Source: CAIYYO01 sp049299895
GTDB lineage: Archaea > Altiarchaeota > Altiarchaeia > IMC4 > QMZM01
Length of the DNA: 64,000 bases
Direction of reading: 5' to 3'
Assembly: GCA_049299895.1 (NCBI GenBank)
Contig: JBAQYF010000026.1
Location: forward strand, 1 to 64,000
The notes beneath the pieces were generated by a model. That model was not told the origin of the DNA and did not search any database. It saw only the letters and a list, made by a program, of their open reading frames with translations. Every line of letters starts with the position of its first letter. The first letter of the stretch is position 1. The position numbers and the translations under genes were made by a program. Below are positions 8,010-17,111 of the stretch, one piece after another.

Positions 8010-9109
8010 TTTCTTTCGCCCAGTATCTTCTCAACGGTCTTTGCGGCATCCTTTCTCTTTTTCTGGTGCTCTTTTAGGAACGCAGTAAGCCTTTCTGCGC
8101 ACGCCTTTTTGCATTCCCCGCACGTTCTGCCGCCGGATTTGCAGCTTGCGTATATCTCCGAGAGCTCTTTATCGTCTTCCACAAGGTGGTAGACAAGCAT
8201 TTCATAGACCATGCATTCCTCTGGAACGCCGCCCAGTTCTTTCTGCTCCGCAACAGTTGCCCTGCCGCCGGTCTTACCGCTCATTATCTTCTTTCTTGCG
8301 ACCTCCGGATCCTCCGTGAGCGCTATATGCGATGAGGGATCGGACGAACTCATCTTTCCTCCCGAGAGACCGGACATGAATTTGTGATACGTCGACGACG
8401 GAGGGATGAATTTGTATTCGCCCGAGAATCTGTTTGCAAGGTCTCTTGTAAGCCTTATGTGCGGGTCCTGGTCTGCCCCTACGGGAACGACCGTCGGCCT
8501 CGGGCCTCCGAATTCCTTTAGCTGCGGATGCAGTATGTCCGCTGCCTGGGTTATCGCGGAGAATAGTTTCCCCGTCGTCAGGCCGTCTCCGTATATGCCC
8601 CGGAGTTCGTTGAGGGTCACCTTTTTTGAGAGCTGATCCCTGAAACGGTAGTATGGGACAACATAGTCGGTCTGGAACCAGAAGGTGAGGCTCTTTTCCG
8701 TGAGGCCGAGTGCTACGTAATTCGTGAGGTATTCTTCTACTGCTATTTTGCGCGCGGCGTCTGGGGCGATGTCTCTTACGACCGACGCCTCGAGGTCCGC
8801 TGCGCATATGAATGTGTCTGCGCCCATCTTCTGGTACCATATTATCTGGTCTGCGACCATCTTGTGACCGAAGTGGAATTTACCGGATGGCATGAGGCCG
8901 GTCATCATCGCAAAGCGCTTCTTTTTGTCGATTGATTCTGCGATCCGTGAGTAGTCGCGCTGACCGAATATTATACCTCTGCGTATGTAGCGATTGTCCG
9001 AGAACTTTTCCCTGTATTTGTCGAATGATTCTATGCCAAACTCCTTGAAGAGATTCCCGTAATCCTTAATGTCTCCTTTCCCCCAGGGATCAATCCGCTC
9101 AGCCGTCAT
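8006..9109 (-). CDS. trpS: Tryptophanyl-tRNA synthetase
   Basis: The 367-residue class I synthetase of archaeal/eukaryotic type has the HIGH-like motif PSGKFHFGHKM (about residues 75-85) and the KMSKS motif GGKMSSSDPSS (about 250). Between them are GADQDPHIRLTRD and FIPPSSTYHKFM, which are typical of TrpS rather than TyrS. A Cys-rich stretch, GGRTCGECKKAC, near the C-terminus is probably structural. It charges the intron-containing tRNA-Trp found near the left edge. It lies in a minus-strand run with the upstream membrane protein and aroA. Confidence 0.95.
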   Translation of the reverse strand: MTAERIDPWGKGDIKDYGNLFKEFGIESFDKYREKFSDNRYIRRGIIFGQRDYSRIAESIDKKKRFAMMTGLMPSGKFHFGHKMVADQIIWYQKMGADTFICAADLEASVVRDIAPDAARKIAVEEYLTNYVALGLTEKSLTFWFQTDYVVPYYRFRDQLSKKVTLNELRGIYGDGLTTGKLFSAITQAADILHPQLKEFGGPRPTVVPVGADQDPHIRLTRDLANRFSGEYKFIPPSSTYHKFMSGLSGGKMSSSDPSSHIALTEDPEVARKKIMSGKTGGRATVAEQKELGGVPEECMVYEMLVYHLVEDDKELSEIYASCKSGGRTCGECKKACAERLTAFLKEHQKKRKDAAKTVEKILGERK

Positions 9110-9602
9110 TTTTTTCCTCTGTTTTCTCAGCTACAAGACCACCGACGTACCCCTCCTCCACGATTCCGGAAGGAGAGGGAACTAGGTCGTAGAAGAAAGT
9201 TATCGAATTAGAATATCTCTGCCCCGGATCCTTTCGGCTGCATTTTCCCGACAAGGTGAAGACATGCCCCGGGGGCACAGACATTCCACCATTAGCTGTT
9301 TTGATGGAGGATTCGCATTGAATCAAGCCGGCGGATTCTCTGATGGATGCATTTCTCAGGATTATGGATGAACCGATTGTGTTGGTAAAAGCGGCCTCGA
9401 ATACGCCTTCCGGATTATAGCTTATTTTTTCCTGAAAAGGAGTTAAATGAACCGTGCTCCCATGTGCCAGCGAGGAATTGGTCGGCCACGTCACCTCAAG
9501 GCCCGGACCTATAACCTCTTTTTGGTCTCTTGTCAGGAAATAGAACGATAATATAGACAACAAGACCAGGATCGATAACGCCGCCATTGAATTTCTTTTC
9601 AT
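9099..9602 (-). CDS. Membrane-anchored extracytoplasmic protein of unknown function
   Basis: The start chosen is the ATG at 9602, two codons before KRNSMAALSILVLLS; a longer frame would run into the mazG-like gene. The 167-residue product has one N-terminal membrane segment and then a polar beta-rich domain with several N-x-S/T sequons (NSS, NAS). It ends in a charged tail, EKTEEKND. The single anchor and small extracellular domain resemble archaeal pilin-like or lipoprotein-like surface proteins, though there is no class III signal motif or lipobox. It overlaps the trpS start by 11 bases. Confidence 0.65.
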   Translation of the reverse strand: MKRNSMAALSILVLLSILSFYFLTRDQKEVIGPGLEVTWPTNSSLAHGSTVHLTPFQEKISYNPEGVFEAAFTNTIGSSIILRNASIRESAGLIQCESSIKTANGGMSVPPGHVFTLSGKCSRKDPGQRYSNSITFFYDLVPSPSGIVEEGYVGGLVAEKTEEKNDG

Positions 9603-9603
9603 C

Positions 9604-9915
9604 TTATTTTCGCGATTCTTTTCTGCTCGTCTTCTTCTCGTAGCGCTCAAAGGCTGCATACCACTCCTTTTCCAGGTCTATTCCAGCGGTGTTGCCGAGC
9701 TTTATCGTCAGGTACAACAGGTCGATCAGTTCCTCTGCCAGCGCTTTTTTGTCAAAGGTTTCTTTTTTGTATCCTTCGAGGCGCAGTATGCAGCGGGATA
9801 TCTCGCCCAGTTCTTCGGACATGTGCAGTACGATGTGACTTTCCTTGTCGCCTTCCCAGCCGTATTTCTGGTCGTAGGAAAGGACCTCTTCCTGGAGACT
9901 GCTTAAATTCGCCAT
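9604..9915 (-). CDS. MazG-type nucleotide pyrophosphohydrolase
   Basis: The 103-residue all-alpha protein has the MazG metal-binding signature: EELGEISR (E-x-x-E helix) and, about 30 residues later, EELIDLLYLTIKLG (E-x-x-D). Small MazG-like enzymes cleave NTPs or dNTPs to NMP and pyrophosphate, often as house-cleaning enzymes. The start at 9915 faces truD across a 20-base divergent gap. The stop is one base before the next gene's ATG, so it heads a four-gene minus-strand run (mazG-like, membrane protein, trpS, aroA). Confidence 0.82.
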   Translation of the reverse strand: MANLSSLQEEVLSYDQKYGWEGDKESHIVLHMSEELGEISRCILRLEGYKKETFDKKALAEELIDLLYLTIKLGNTAGIDLEKEWYAAFERYEKKTSRKESRK

Positions 9916-9935
9916 AACGATAATCTATTTAGACG

Positions 9936-11138
9936 ATGGAAATAAATCCCCCCGATCAGGAGACAGAACTGGGAATGGAGGTCTATAAGTCGCAGACGCC
10001 CGGAATAGGAGGCACGTTAAAACAGCTCCCCGAGGATTTCATCGTAGAAGAGATAACGCCGGAAGGAACTGTCCTGGAACTGGACAAAGACGCAGTATCC
10101 GGCGACAAGACGTGGGACGTGAATAGGCGCAGCCTGCATGTGACAATGCAGAAATACAACTGGGACACCATGCGGGCGCTCAAGGAGATTTCAAGGGAAC
10201 TGCATGTAAGTAACAAGAGGATAGGCTTTGCCGGGACCAAGGACAAAAGGGCGTTAACCACGCAGCGCATATCGATATGGGACAAAAAGATAGAAGACTT
10301 GGAGGGGCTGCGAATCAAGGACATTATTCTAAGGGACTACGAATACTCAGACGACACCCTGGGCCTGGGCTGCCTCTACGGGAACCGCTTTACCTTGGTG
10401 CTGAGGAACCTTGATCTGGACGCGGATTCTGCCAAGGACCGGGTCGCAACGATAATAAAAGAACTGCACGGCCAGGCTCCGGCATTCTACGGCATACAGA
10501 GGTTCGGAGGAGTTCGGCCCATAACGCACCTCGTCGGGAGAGAAATACTGCGGGGAGACTTTAAGGCCGCGGTTATGACCTACCTTGCGAAAGACTATGA
10601 GGCAGAGGAACCCAACGTCCGCAACATGCGCAAAGCACTCGCCGAAACAGGCGACTACAGAAGCGCATTGCGGGATTTTCCCGCTAACCTGACATATGAA
10701 AGCGCCCTGTTAAACCATCTGGTGAACAACCAGGAGGACTACCGGGGGGCGATCAGAAAGCTTCCGGAGAACCTGGCAAAGATGTTCATACACGCATACC
10801 AGGGGTATATTTTCAATAAGGCGCTGAGCGAATACATCAGGAGAAAGATACCTGTAGACCGCCTCCCCCTGGCAGGATACAGGATCCAATTAGACGAGAT
10901 AACCATGGAGCTGCTGCAAAAAGAAGGGGTCGCGCTGGAGGATTTCAAAGTAAAAGGGATGTCGGACCTTTCTTCCAAAGGAGAATACCGCGACTGCTAT
11001 ATACCCGTGGAAGGCCTGGAACTGACGGATGCGGGACCGGATGAATTAAATCCCGGGAAAAACAAGGTGACTATCAGGTTCTCCCTGAAAAAGGGAAGCT
11101 ATGCGACGGTCCTGTTAAGGGAGATAATGAAGAATTAA
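9936..11138 (+). CDS. truD: tRNA pseudouridine(13) synthase TruD
   Basis: The 400-residue enzyme converts U13 of tRNA to pseudouridine. The N-terminal LPEDFIVEEI and the catalytic motif GFAGTKDKRALTTQR (about residues 94-108, catalytic Asp in TKD) are clear. The TRUD insertion domain includes AFYGIQRFGG and HLVGREILRG. The length is normal for archaeal TruD. It stands between divergent mazG-like and convergent hydrolase genes, with only three bases between its stop and the hydrolase stop. Confidence 0.95.
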   Translation: MEINPPDQETELGMEVYKSQTPGIGGTLKQLPEDFIVEEITPEGTVLELDKDAVSGDKTWDVNRRSLHVTMQKYNWDTMRALKEISRELHVSNKRIGFAGTKDKRALTTQRISIWDKKIEDLEGLRIKDIILRDYEYSDDTLGLGCLYGNRFTLVLRNLDLDADSAKDRVATIIKELHGQAPAFYGIQRFGGVRPITHLVGREILRGDFKAAVMTYLAKDYEAEEPNVRNMRKALAETGDYRSALRDFPANLTYESALLNHLVNNQEDYRGAIRKLPENLAKMFIHAYQGYIFNKALSEYIRRKIPVDRLPLAGYRIQLDEITMELLQKEGVALEDFKVKGMSDLSSKGEYRDCYIPVEGLELTDAGPDELNPGKNKVTIRFSLKKGSYATVLLREIMKN

Positions 11139-11141
11139 GGA

Positions 11142-11936
11142 TCATGTCCCGGTATCTATCAGTCCCTTCAGGAACTCATATTGCAGGTCCAGCGCCCGCT
11201 TATCTCCGCAGCAGATCTCATGCCCGGCGCCGGGAATGATGTGGTATTCCCCCTTTTTACCGTTGGATACGACGGTTCCCACCAGCGCCTTGGCAGTCTC
11301 TTCGTCGGTATAATCCTGCTCTCCTCCGAAGACGTATACCAGGTGCGTTTTCAGACTGGAAAGCGACGGGAACTTTCGCTGGTCCATACTGTAAAACAAA
11401 GGAGGACTTGTGGAGGCAACGGCGTACACGTCGTCTCTCTGGGATGCCGCAAGAAGAGTGGTCAAAGCCCCGTTGCTCCCGCCCCAGAAAATGATCTTTC
11501 CGCGGTCTATCCCTTTTTGCGCCTTCAAATAATCGGACGCCTGATTTATCTCGGATACGACGAGTTCCTCGGATCTTTTGTCCCCTGCAGAATCCAGAGA
11601 AACGCATGCCCAGCCCTTCTGCGCAAAGAAATTGCATACAGCGGAAGTGCCCTGTGAATCGGAGTTCCAGCCGGAAACAGCGACCACCGCCGGAACCGCT
11701 TCAGAGGACTCAATGCCGCACATTATCCCGGAAGCGCCGGTTCCTATGGGGACTCTGCCGCATGAAACAGCCTTCGGCTCAGCAGCCTTCGGCTCAACAT
11801 CCTTGGGCTCAGAAGTAACGGTAGGTGAAACAATCCCCCCCTTATCCCCGGGATCCCCAGGGGAGATGCAAAGCGCCATAAGCGCAATTAGCGTTACAGA
11901 GACGACGACCTGGAGGTATATTCCCTTTGCGCGCAT
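11142..11936 (-). CDS. Secreted or membrane-anchored alpha/beta hydrolase (dienelactone hydrolase-like)
   Basis: The start at 11936 (ATG before RAKGIYLQVVVSVTLIALMA) gives 264 residues with a clean N-terminal membrane segment or signal peptide; the longer frame from 11990 would overlap korBC. A low-complexity linker repeats the unit EPKDVEPKAAEPKAV. The catalytic domain has a nucleophile elbow, GGSNGALTT, a GGEQDYTDEE acid region and a late GAGHEI with the catalytic His. Six Cys residues suggest disulphides outside the cell. The substrate is unknown. Confidence 0.75.
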   Translation of the reverse strand: MRAKGIYLQVVVSVTLIALMALCISPGDPGDKGGIVSPTVTSEPKDVEPKAAEPKAVSCGRVPIGTGASGIMCGIESSEAVPAVVAVSGWNSDSQGTSAVCNFFAQKGWACVSLDSAGDKRSEELVVSEINQASDYLKAQKGIDRGKIIFWGGSNGALTTLLAASQRDDVYAVASTSPPLFYSMDQRKFPSLSSLKTHLVYVFGGEQDYTDEETAKALVGTVVSNGKKGEYHIIPGAGHEICCGDKRALDLQYEFLKGLIDTGT

Positions 11937-11971
11937 GATATTGAATATGAATAAAAAGATATAAACCCCGT

Positions 11972-13393
11972 TTACTGGCTTTTCATCCATTCAGCCCCTG
12001 ATTCGAGTATCTTCAGGTTCATCGGGATGAGTTTCGGCTTCTTTGCAAATGTAGACTCGAATGCCTTCTTCACTTCATCGAAGGATATGCCCGTTATCCC
12101 GAGACCTATCAACGCTCCGAGCATCGCCGTATTCGCCGCCTTCTCGGTTCCCCCATCTCTTGCTATCTGCATGCAGGGCACTGGGACCGCATTTATGCCT
12201 GCAGGGGCGCAGTATTCTTTGATGGATTCATCGTAGAGTATGGTTCCTCCTTTCTTCACTTCTCCTGAGAACTTATCCAGCGCGGGCCTGCTGAATGCGA
12301 CGAGGACGTCGGGCTGCGCTATCACGGGCGAGCCCACTTCCTGCCCGGATATGACAACCGAGCAGTTGCTTGCGCCCCCTCTCTGTTCCGGGCCGTAGGA
12401 CGGGTACCATGAGACGTATCTTCCGGCGTTGTAGGCTGCTTCCGCGAGCGCGAGTCCCATCGATAGGACGCCCTGTCCGCCGAACCCGGCTATCTTTATA
12501 CCTTTCACGCCGTATGAGGGGTCCTTTTTGGGTTCTACGTGCGCAACCGCCCCAAGCTCGTATGCTCTGTCAAGCGATTCCCTGGAGTAGTCGCTTGCCG
12601 GCCGGATAATGGGTTTTGCGTCCTTCGAGTGGTCGCGGAACTGCTTTAATGGGAATTCCTTTTCCATCTGCTCGTTTATGAACTTGGCCATGGAGTTCAC
12701 GTCCATCTTCAGGTTGTTGGGGCAGGGGGAGAGTATCTCAACGAATGCGTAGCCTTTTTTTTCTCTCTGTATTTCGAGCGCTTTACGAATCGCGACTTTT
12801 GCCTTTCTTATGTGCGCAATATCGGATACCGAGACCCTTTCGATGTATACGGGCGATTTTAGCGTGTCGAGCATCTCGCATATGTGCAGAGGATAGCCTG
12901 CCTGCACCGGGTCTCTTCCGTGAGGCGTGGTCTTCGTCTCTTCGCCTATGAGGGTCGTCGGGGCCATCTGCCCGCCGGTCATCCCGTATACCGTGTTGTT
13001 TATGAAAAATACCGCAAGCTTCTCGCCCCTGTTGGCGGCCTGTATCGTCTCGTTGAGGCCGATGGATGCGAGGTCTCCGTCTCCCTGGTATAGTATGACG
13101 ACTGCGTCGTCTTCCGCCCGCGATATCGCGGTTCCGACGGCAGGCGCTCTCCCGTGAGCGGCCTGCAGGTTCCCGCAGTTGAAGTAGTAGTATGCGAATA
13201 CTGCGCACCCGACCGGGGACATGAATACGACGCGGTCGTGTATGCCGAGGTCTGCTATCGCTTCTCCTATGAGCTTGTGCAATACTCCGTGGCCGCACCC
13301 GGGGCAGTAGTGGGTCGCATGTAATGCATTCCCTCCCTTCCTCTTGAATTCCGGATACAGCGTGTCGGGGCATGCGATTATCTTTTCTTCCAT
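11972..13393 (-). CDS. 2-oxoacid:ferredoxin oxidoreductase, fused beta and gamma subunits
   Basis: The 473-residue fusion has an N-terminal TPP-binding beta subunit: HYCPGCGHGVLHKL, then GDGDLASIGLNETIQAANRG and FINNTVYGMTGGQMAPTT (residues about 20-150). From about residue 300 the C-terminal gamma subunit shows IAGFGGQGVLSMGLALAEAA, YPSYGPEQRGGASNCSVVIS and NTAMLGALIGL. It works with KorA and KorD to turn 2-oxoglutarate or a related 2-oxoacid plus CoA into the acyl-CoA while reducing ferredoxin. Beta and gamma are separate genes in many archaea. It begins two bases after korA ends. Confidence 0.9.
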   Translation of the reverse strand: MEEKIIACPDTLYPEFKRKGGNALHATHYCPGCGHGVLHKLIGEAIADLGIHDRVVFMSPVGCAVFAYYYFNCGNLQAAHGRAPAVGTAISRAEDDAVVILYQGDGDLASIGLNETIQAANRGEKLAVFFINNTVYGMTGGQMAPTTLIGEETKTTPHGRDPVQAGYPLHICEMLDTLKSPVYIERVSVSDIAHIRKAKVAIRKALEIQREKKGYAFVEILSPCPNNLKMDVNSMAKFINEQMEKEFPLKQFRDHSKDAKPIIRPASDYSRESLDRAYELGAVAHVEPKKDPSYGVKGIKIAGFGGQGVLSMGLALAEAAYNAGRYVSWYPSYGPEQRGGASNCSVVISGQEVGSPVIAQPDVLVAFSRPALDKFSGEVKKGGTILYDESIKEYCAPAGINAVPVPCMQIARDGGTEKAANTAMLGALIGLGITGISFDEVKKAFESTFAKKPKLIPMNLKILESGAEWMKSQ

Positions 13394-13395
13394 CT

Positions 13396-14448
13396 TTACT
13401 TTGCCACCTCTTCTATTTTGTCCAATACTTCCCTCTGGCTTATCAGGTTCCCGCCCATCCGATTCACGAGCGAGACGTCCCTGCAGGTAGCAAGCCGTAT
13501 GTCTTCTCTCAATTGGCCTCCGCTCATCTCGACGGATATGAATTCACAGCCCCGGTCCGCGAGCGCCTTAAGCTCTTTGTTTGGGAACGGGAACAAAGTC
13601 TTCGGCCTGAAGAGCCCGGCCTTTATCCCGATAGCCCTTGCCGCATCTACCGCACTCTTTGCTACCCTGCTGCTTATCCCGTAGGATACGACTATTATCC
13701 CCGCATCACTTGTCTGGTATTCCTCGTATTCGGCTCCCGCCGCCTGTATCTTTCTGTATTTTTCCTGGAGCTTACGGTTCTGCGCCTCAAGTTCATCGTA
13801 GTCCATGAGGATGGAGGAGATATAGTTCTTCCTCGTCTCCTTCGTCCCGCAAATAGCCCACCTCGTATCTATTTCGGGCTTCACGGCCTTCGCCGGGAAC
13901 CTTAGAGGCTCGACTATGTGCCCGATGATGCCGTCAGCCAACACGACCGCAGGATTGCGGTACCTCACCGCGTATTCGAATGCCTCCATCGTATGATCGC
14001 ACATCTCCTGGACGCTGTTTGGCGCAAGGACGATGTTCTGGTAGCTGCCGTGGCCCCCTCCTTTCACTATCTGGTTGTAGTCGGACTGCTCTGGGCCTAT
14101 GTTCCCGAGGCCGGGACCTGCTCTCATGATGTCTATTATGACGCAGGGCAATTCCGCAGCCGCAATGTACGATATCCCTTCCTGTTTGAGGCTTATACCT
14201 GGGCCGGATGAAGCGGTAAGCACCCTGTGACCGGCCGCAGCCGCTCCGTATACCATGTTGATAGCAGCTTCCTCTGATTCCGCCTGGACGAATTTTCTTC
14301 CAAGCAGGGGGAAATAATTGGAGGCATCATGCAGTATCTCGGATGCGGGCGTGATCGGGTAACCGAAAAAGCAGTCGCAGCCGGCATACAATGCGCCTAT
14401 GACCGCCGCGGTGTTTCCTTCTACGAGTTTTGTTGACATTGTATTCAC
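13396..14448 (-). CDS. korA: 2-oxoacid:ferredoxin oxidoreductase alpha subunit
   Basis: The 350-residue alpha subunit shows GCDCFFGYPITPASEILH at the N-terminus, then ESEEAAINMVYGAAAAGHRV and SSGPGISLKQEGISYIAAAE. MRAGPGLGNIGPEQSDYNQ and a C-terminal transketolase-C-like domain (FRPKTLFPFPNKEL) follow. These fit KorA/VorB-type alpha subunits. The ORF starts at 14448, overlapping the korD stop by four bases; an internal ATG three codons later is an alternative. The gene order korD-korA-korBC makes a complete four-activity enzyme in three genes. Confidence 0.92.
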   Translation of the reverse strand: MNTMSTKLVEGNTAAVIGALYAGCDCFFGYPITPASEILHDASNYFPLLGRKFVQAESEEAAINMVYGAAAAGHRVLTASSGPGISLKQEGISYIAAAELPCVIIDIMRAGPGLGNIGPEQSDYNQIVKGGGHGSYQNIVLAPNSVQEMCDHTMEAFEYAVRYRNPAVVLADGIIGHIVEPLRFPAKAVKPEIDTRWAICGTKETRKNYISSILMDYDELEAQNRKLQEKYRKIQAAGAEYEEYQTSDAGIIVVSYGISSRVAKSAVDAARAIGIKAGLFRPKTLFPFPNKELKALADRGCEFISVEMSGGQLREDIRLATCRDVSLVNRMGGNLISQREVLDKIEEVAK

Positions 14449-14675
14449 TCCTTCTTTGGTATCCTGACTTTCAGCGCGTGCGGCTCAGGACAAGTATAAT
14501 AGCAATTCGCGCAGCCGATGCAGCCTTCCCCGGAGTAGGTGACATAGTGGTAGCCCCGTTCGTTCAGTTCGGGGGACATCTTCAGGACCTGCTTTGGGCA
14601 TGCGACTACGCATCGTTCGCATCCCTTGCATTCCTTTGAGTTGATCTCCGGGCGGGGATGTTTCTTGGAGTCCAT
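14445..14675 (-). CDS. korD: 2-oxoacid:ferredoxin oxidoreductase delta subunit, two [4Fe-4S] ferredoxin
   Basis: The 76-residue protein has two full CxxCxxCxxxC(P) clusters: CKGCERCVVACPKQ and CIGCANCYYTCPEP. It is the electron-carrying delta subunit and the first gene of the kor operon. No recognisable extra domain is present. Confidence 0.92.
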   Translation of the reverse strand: MDSKKHPRPEINSKECKGCERCVVACPKQVLKMSPELNERGYHYVTYSGEGCIGCANCYYTCPEPHALKVRIPKKE

Positions 14676-14733
14676 TCTAGAGTAGAAATTACGACTAGGG
14701 GAATTTATTTGAAAAAAAAGGATATGATAGGTC

Positions 14734-16428
14734 TTACTCTGCTCCCTTCGCTCCCTTGTCTTTGGCTCTGATGTCTATTCTCCTGATCTTTCCGCTTATG
14801 GTCTTCGGCAGTTCGGTAACAAATTCTATGACCCGGGGGTATTTGTAGGGCGCCGTCACCTTCTTTACGTGTTCCTGGAGTTCTTTTACCAGTTCAGGGG
14901 AGGGTTTGTAGTTCTTTGTGAGGACGACCGTTGCTTTGACGACCTGTCCTCTTGTGGGGTCCGGGACGCCTGTTATCGCGCATTCGAGGACCGCAGGGTG
15001 GGACATTAAGGCACTCTCCACTTCGAATGGGCCTATCCTGTATCCTGAACTTTTTATCAGGTCGTCCGTTCTTCCGACGAACCAGTAGTATCCGTCTTCG
15101 TCCATCCAGGCGGTGTCTCCCGTGTGGTAGAAGCCGTCGTGCCATGAGGTCTTGGTCCTTGCTTCGTCCCTGTGGTAGTTCGTGAACACGCCGAAGGCTC
15201 TTTTTCCTTCCATGGTCTTTATCACTATCTCTCCTTCTTCTCCTACGTCGCAGACTTTGTCGTTCTTATCGACGAGAACGATGTCGTATATCGGGGAGGG
15301 CTTACCCATCGAGCCGGGCCTTGCTTTTATCCAGGGGAAGTTTGCTATCGCCACGACCGTTTCTGTCTGCCCGAATCCTTCCATGAGCTGCAGGCCCGTG
15401 TTCTCGAGGAATTTGTTGTAGACCGTCGGGTTCAGGGGCTCTCCTGCGGTAACTGCGTATTTGAGCGTCGAGAAGTCGTACTTGGACATGTCTTCTTTTA
15501 TCATGAAGCGGTATATCGTAGGCGGGGCGCAGAATGTCGATACCTTGTGCTTTGCCACGCGCTCCATCATGTTCTTCGCATCGAAGCGGTCATAGTCGTA
15601 GGTGAATATCGCGCTCCCCGCTATCCATTGGCCGTATATTTTTCCCCAGGCGCATTTAGCCCAGCCGGTGTCCGAGACCGTGTAGTGCAGGCCGTCGTCT
15701 TCGACGTTCTGCCAGTACTTGGCGGTTACTACGTGCGCGAGAGGATATGTCTGGTCGTGCGTTACGAGTTTAGGGTACCCCGTCGTCCCGGACGAGAAAT
15801 ACTCAAGCAGAGGATCTGAATTAACAGTAGCCTCTTTCCCGGACGGCCTCTTGTAATCGGAGGATATCTCTTTCAGTTCTTTCCTGAAGTTCACCCACCC
15901 ATCCCTTTTAGCGGATTCTGCGCCTACGAGGAACCGTATCAAGTCCTTTCTCCCGAGGAAATCCGCCGCCTTGTCTATCTCTTCGGGAAGAGAGTTCTCG
16001 TCGACGGATACGATCATTTTGAGGTTCGCTTTCTCTATCCGGTAGCTTATGTCTTTTTCCTTTAGCATGTGGGTCGCGGGGATGGGTACTGCGCCCATCT
16101 TGTGGAGGGCTACCATGCAGACCCAGAAGTCGTATCTGCTTTTCAGCGTGAGCATCACTCGGTCTCCTTTATGCAGCCCCTGCTTTTTGAATAGGTTCGC
16201 CGCCTTGTCGCTCAGTTTTTTTAAGTCGCCGAATGTGTAGATAACGTCTTCTTCTACGTCGCTGCACCATACGAGGGCCCTTTTGTCCGGCTGCTCTTTT
16301 GCGTATGCATCGACGACGTCATATGCGTAATTGAAGTTCTCGGGTATGTTTATCCTGAAGTTTTCCTTGTAGTCCTCGTATGATGAGAATTCTGTCCTCG
16401 GGAGGAACTTGTTTAGTAGGGATGCCAT
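14734..16428 (-). CDS. AMP-forming acyl-CoA synthetase (acetyl/medium-chain type)
   Basis: The 564-residue adenylate-forming enzyme activates a carboxylic acid with ATP and CoA. Motifs in order are YFSSGTTGYPKLVTHD (P-loop-like A3, about residue 215), GFGQTE (A5), YHTGDTAWMDEDGYYWFVGR (A7-A8), SSGYRIGPFEVES and the catalytic-Lys motif LPKTISGKIRR near the C-terminus. It resembles the medium-chain/acetyl-CoA synthetase branch more than classic Acs. Beside the kor operon it could link free acids to acyl-CoA or recover acetate. It follows the HTH/cupin regulator by 10 bases and is probably cotranscribed with it. Confidence 0.9.
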   Translation of the reverse strand: MASLLNKFLPRTEFSSYEDYKENFRINIPENFNYAYDVVDAYAKEQPDKRALVWCSDVEEDVIYTFGDLKKLSDKAANLFKKQGLHKGDRVMLTLKSRYDFWVCMVALHKMGAVPIPATHMLKEKDISYRIEKANLKMIVSVDENSLPEEIDKAADFLGRKDLIRFLVGAESAKRDGWVNFRKELKEISSDYKRPSGKEATVNSDPLLEYFSSGTTGYPKLVTHDQTYPLAHVVTAKYWQNVEDDGLHYTVSDTGWAKCAWGKIYGQWIAGSAIFTYDYDRFDAKNMMERVAKHKVSTFCAPPTIYRFMIKEDMSKYDFSTLKYAVTAGEPLNPTVYNKFLENTGLQLMEGFGQTETVVAIANFPWIKARPGSMGKPSPIYDIVLVDKNDKVCDVGEEGEIVIKTMEGKRAFGVFTNYHRDEARTKTSWHDGFYHTGDTAWMDEDGYYWFVGRTDDLIKSSGYRIGPFEVESALMSHPAVLECAITGVPDPTRGQVVKATVVLTKNYKPSPELVKELQEHVKKVTAPYKYPRVIEFVTELPKTISGKIRRIDIRAKDKGAKGAE

Positions 16429-16438
16429 TTTTTGTTCT

Positions 16439-16996
16439 TTAGATTATCACTGCAAGAAAGCTTGCATTCTTATTATCCAATGCCTCCATCGCGTGCGGAT
16501 AGGACGAGTCGAAATATACGCTGTCTCCCTCTTTCAGTATGAGTACGTTGTCGTGGATGTAGAATTTAAGCGAGCCATTGAGGACGTAGTCGAATTCCTG
16601 CCCGGGATGGGAATTTGTCTGCGGCTTTTGCTTTTTCGGTTCGACCGTTACCAGGAAGGTCTCTGCCTTTTTATTGATGAATTTCTCTCCGAGGGTCTGG
16701 TATTTGTATTGCTTGCGTCTCTCTATTTCCACGCCTTTTCCCGCCCTCGTCACCGTAAATATGTGCATCCTGGTCTCTTCCCCGGTGAGGAGGAGCCCCA
16801 TGTCCACCTTCAGCTTCTGCGCGATGGAGAATAAAGCGCTCGCAGGAATGTCCGCAGAGCCGTCCTCGAAGCTTTTATACGCATCAGCAGGCATCGACAG
16901 GTGCAATGCCATCTCTTTCACGCTTACGCCCGATAGTTCCCTCAGTTCGCGTATCCGCGAGCCCACTTCTTTAAGCAGTTCTTTCAAACCAACCAC
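16439..16996 (-). CDS. Transcriptional regulator with N-terminal HTH and C-terminal cupin
   Basis: The 185-residue protein has an XRE-type helix-turn-helix at about residues 10-65 (IRELRELSGVSVKEMALHLS) and a C-terminal cupin at about 110-180 (PHPGQEFDYVLNGSLKFYIH, then GDSVYFDSSYPHAMEAL). Proteins of this layout sense small metabolites. Lying directly upstream of the acyl-CoA synthetase in the same direction, it probably regulates that gene. The start at 16996 is followed upstream by a long A/T tract. Confidence 0.85.
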   Translation of the reverse strand: MVGLKELLKEVGSRIRELRELSGVSVKEMALHLSMPADAYKSFEDGSADIPASALFSIAQKLKVDMGLLLTGEETRMHIFTVTRAGKGVEIERRKQYKYQTLGEKFINKKAETFLVTVEPKKQKPQTNSHPGQEFDYVLNGSLKFYIHDNVLILKEGDSVYFDSSYPHAMEALDNKNASFLAVII

Positions 16997-17111
16997 CCGA
17001 AATAATAAAAAAAAAAAAATAGTATTTATTGAGAAGCGGCTTTAAATAAATCATCGTATTATCGGTTTTTTACTTGGAACATGTTAAATATAATATAGGA
17101 GGATACAATCA

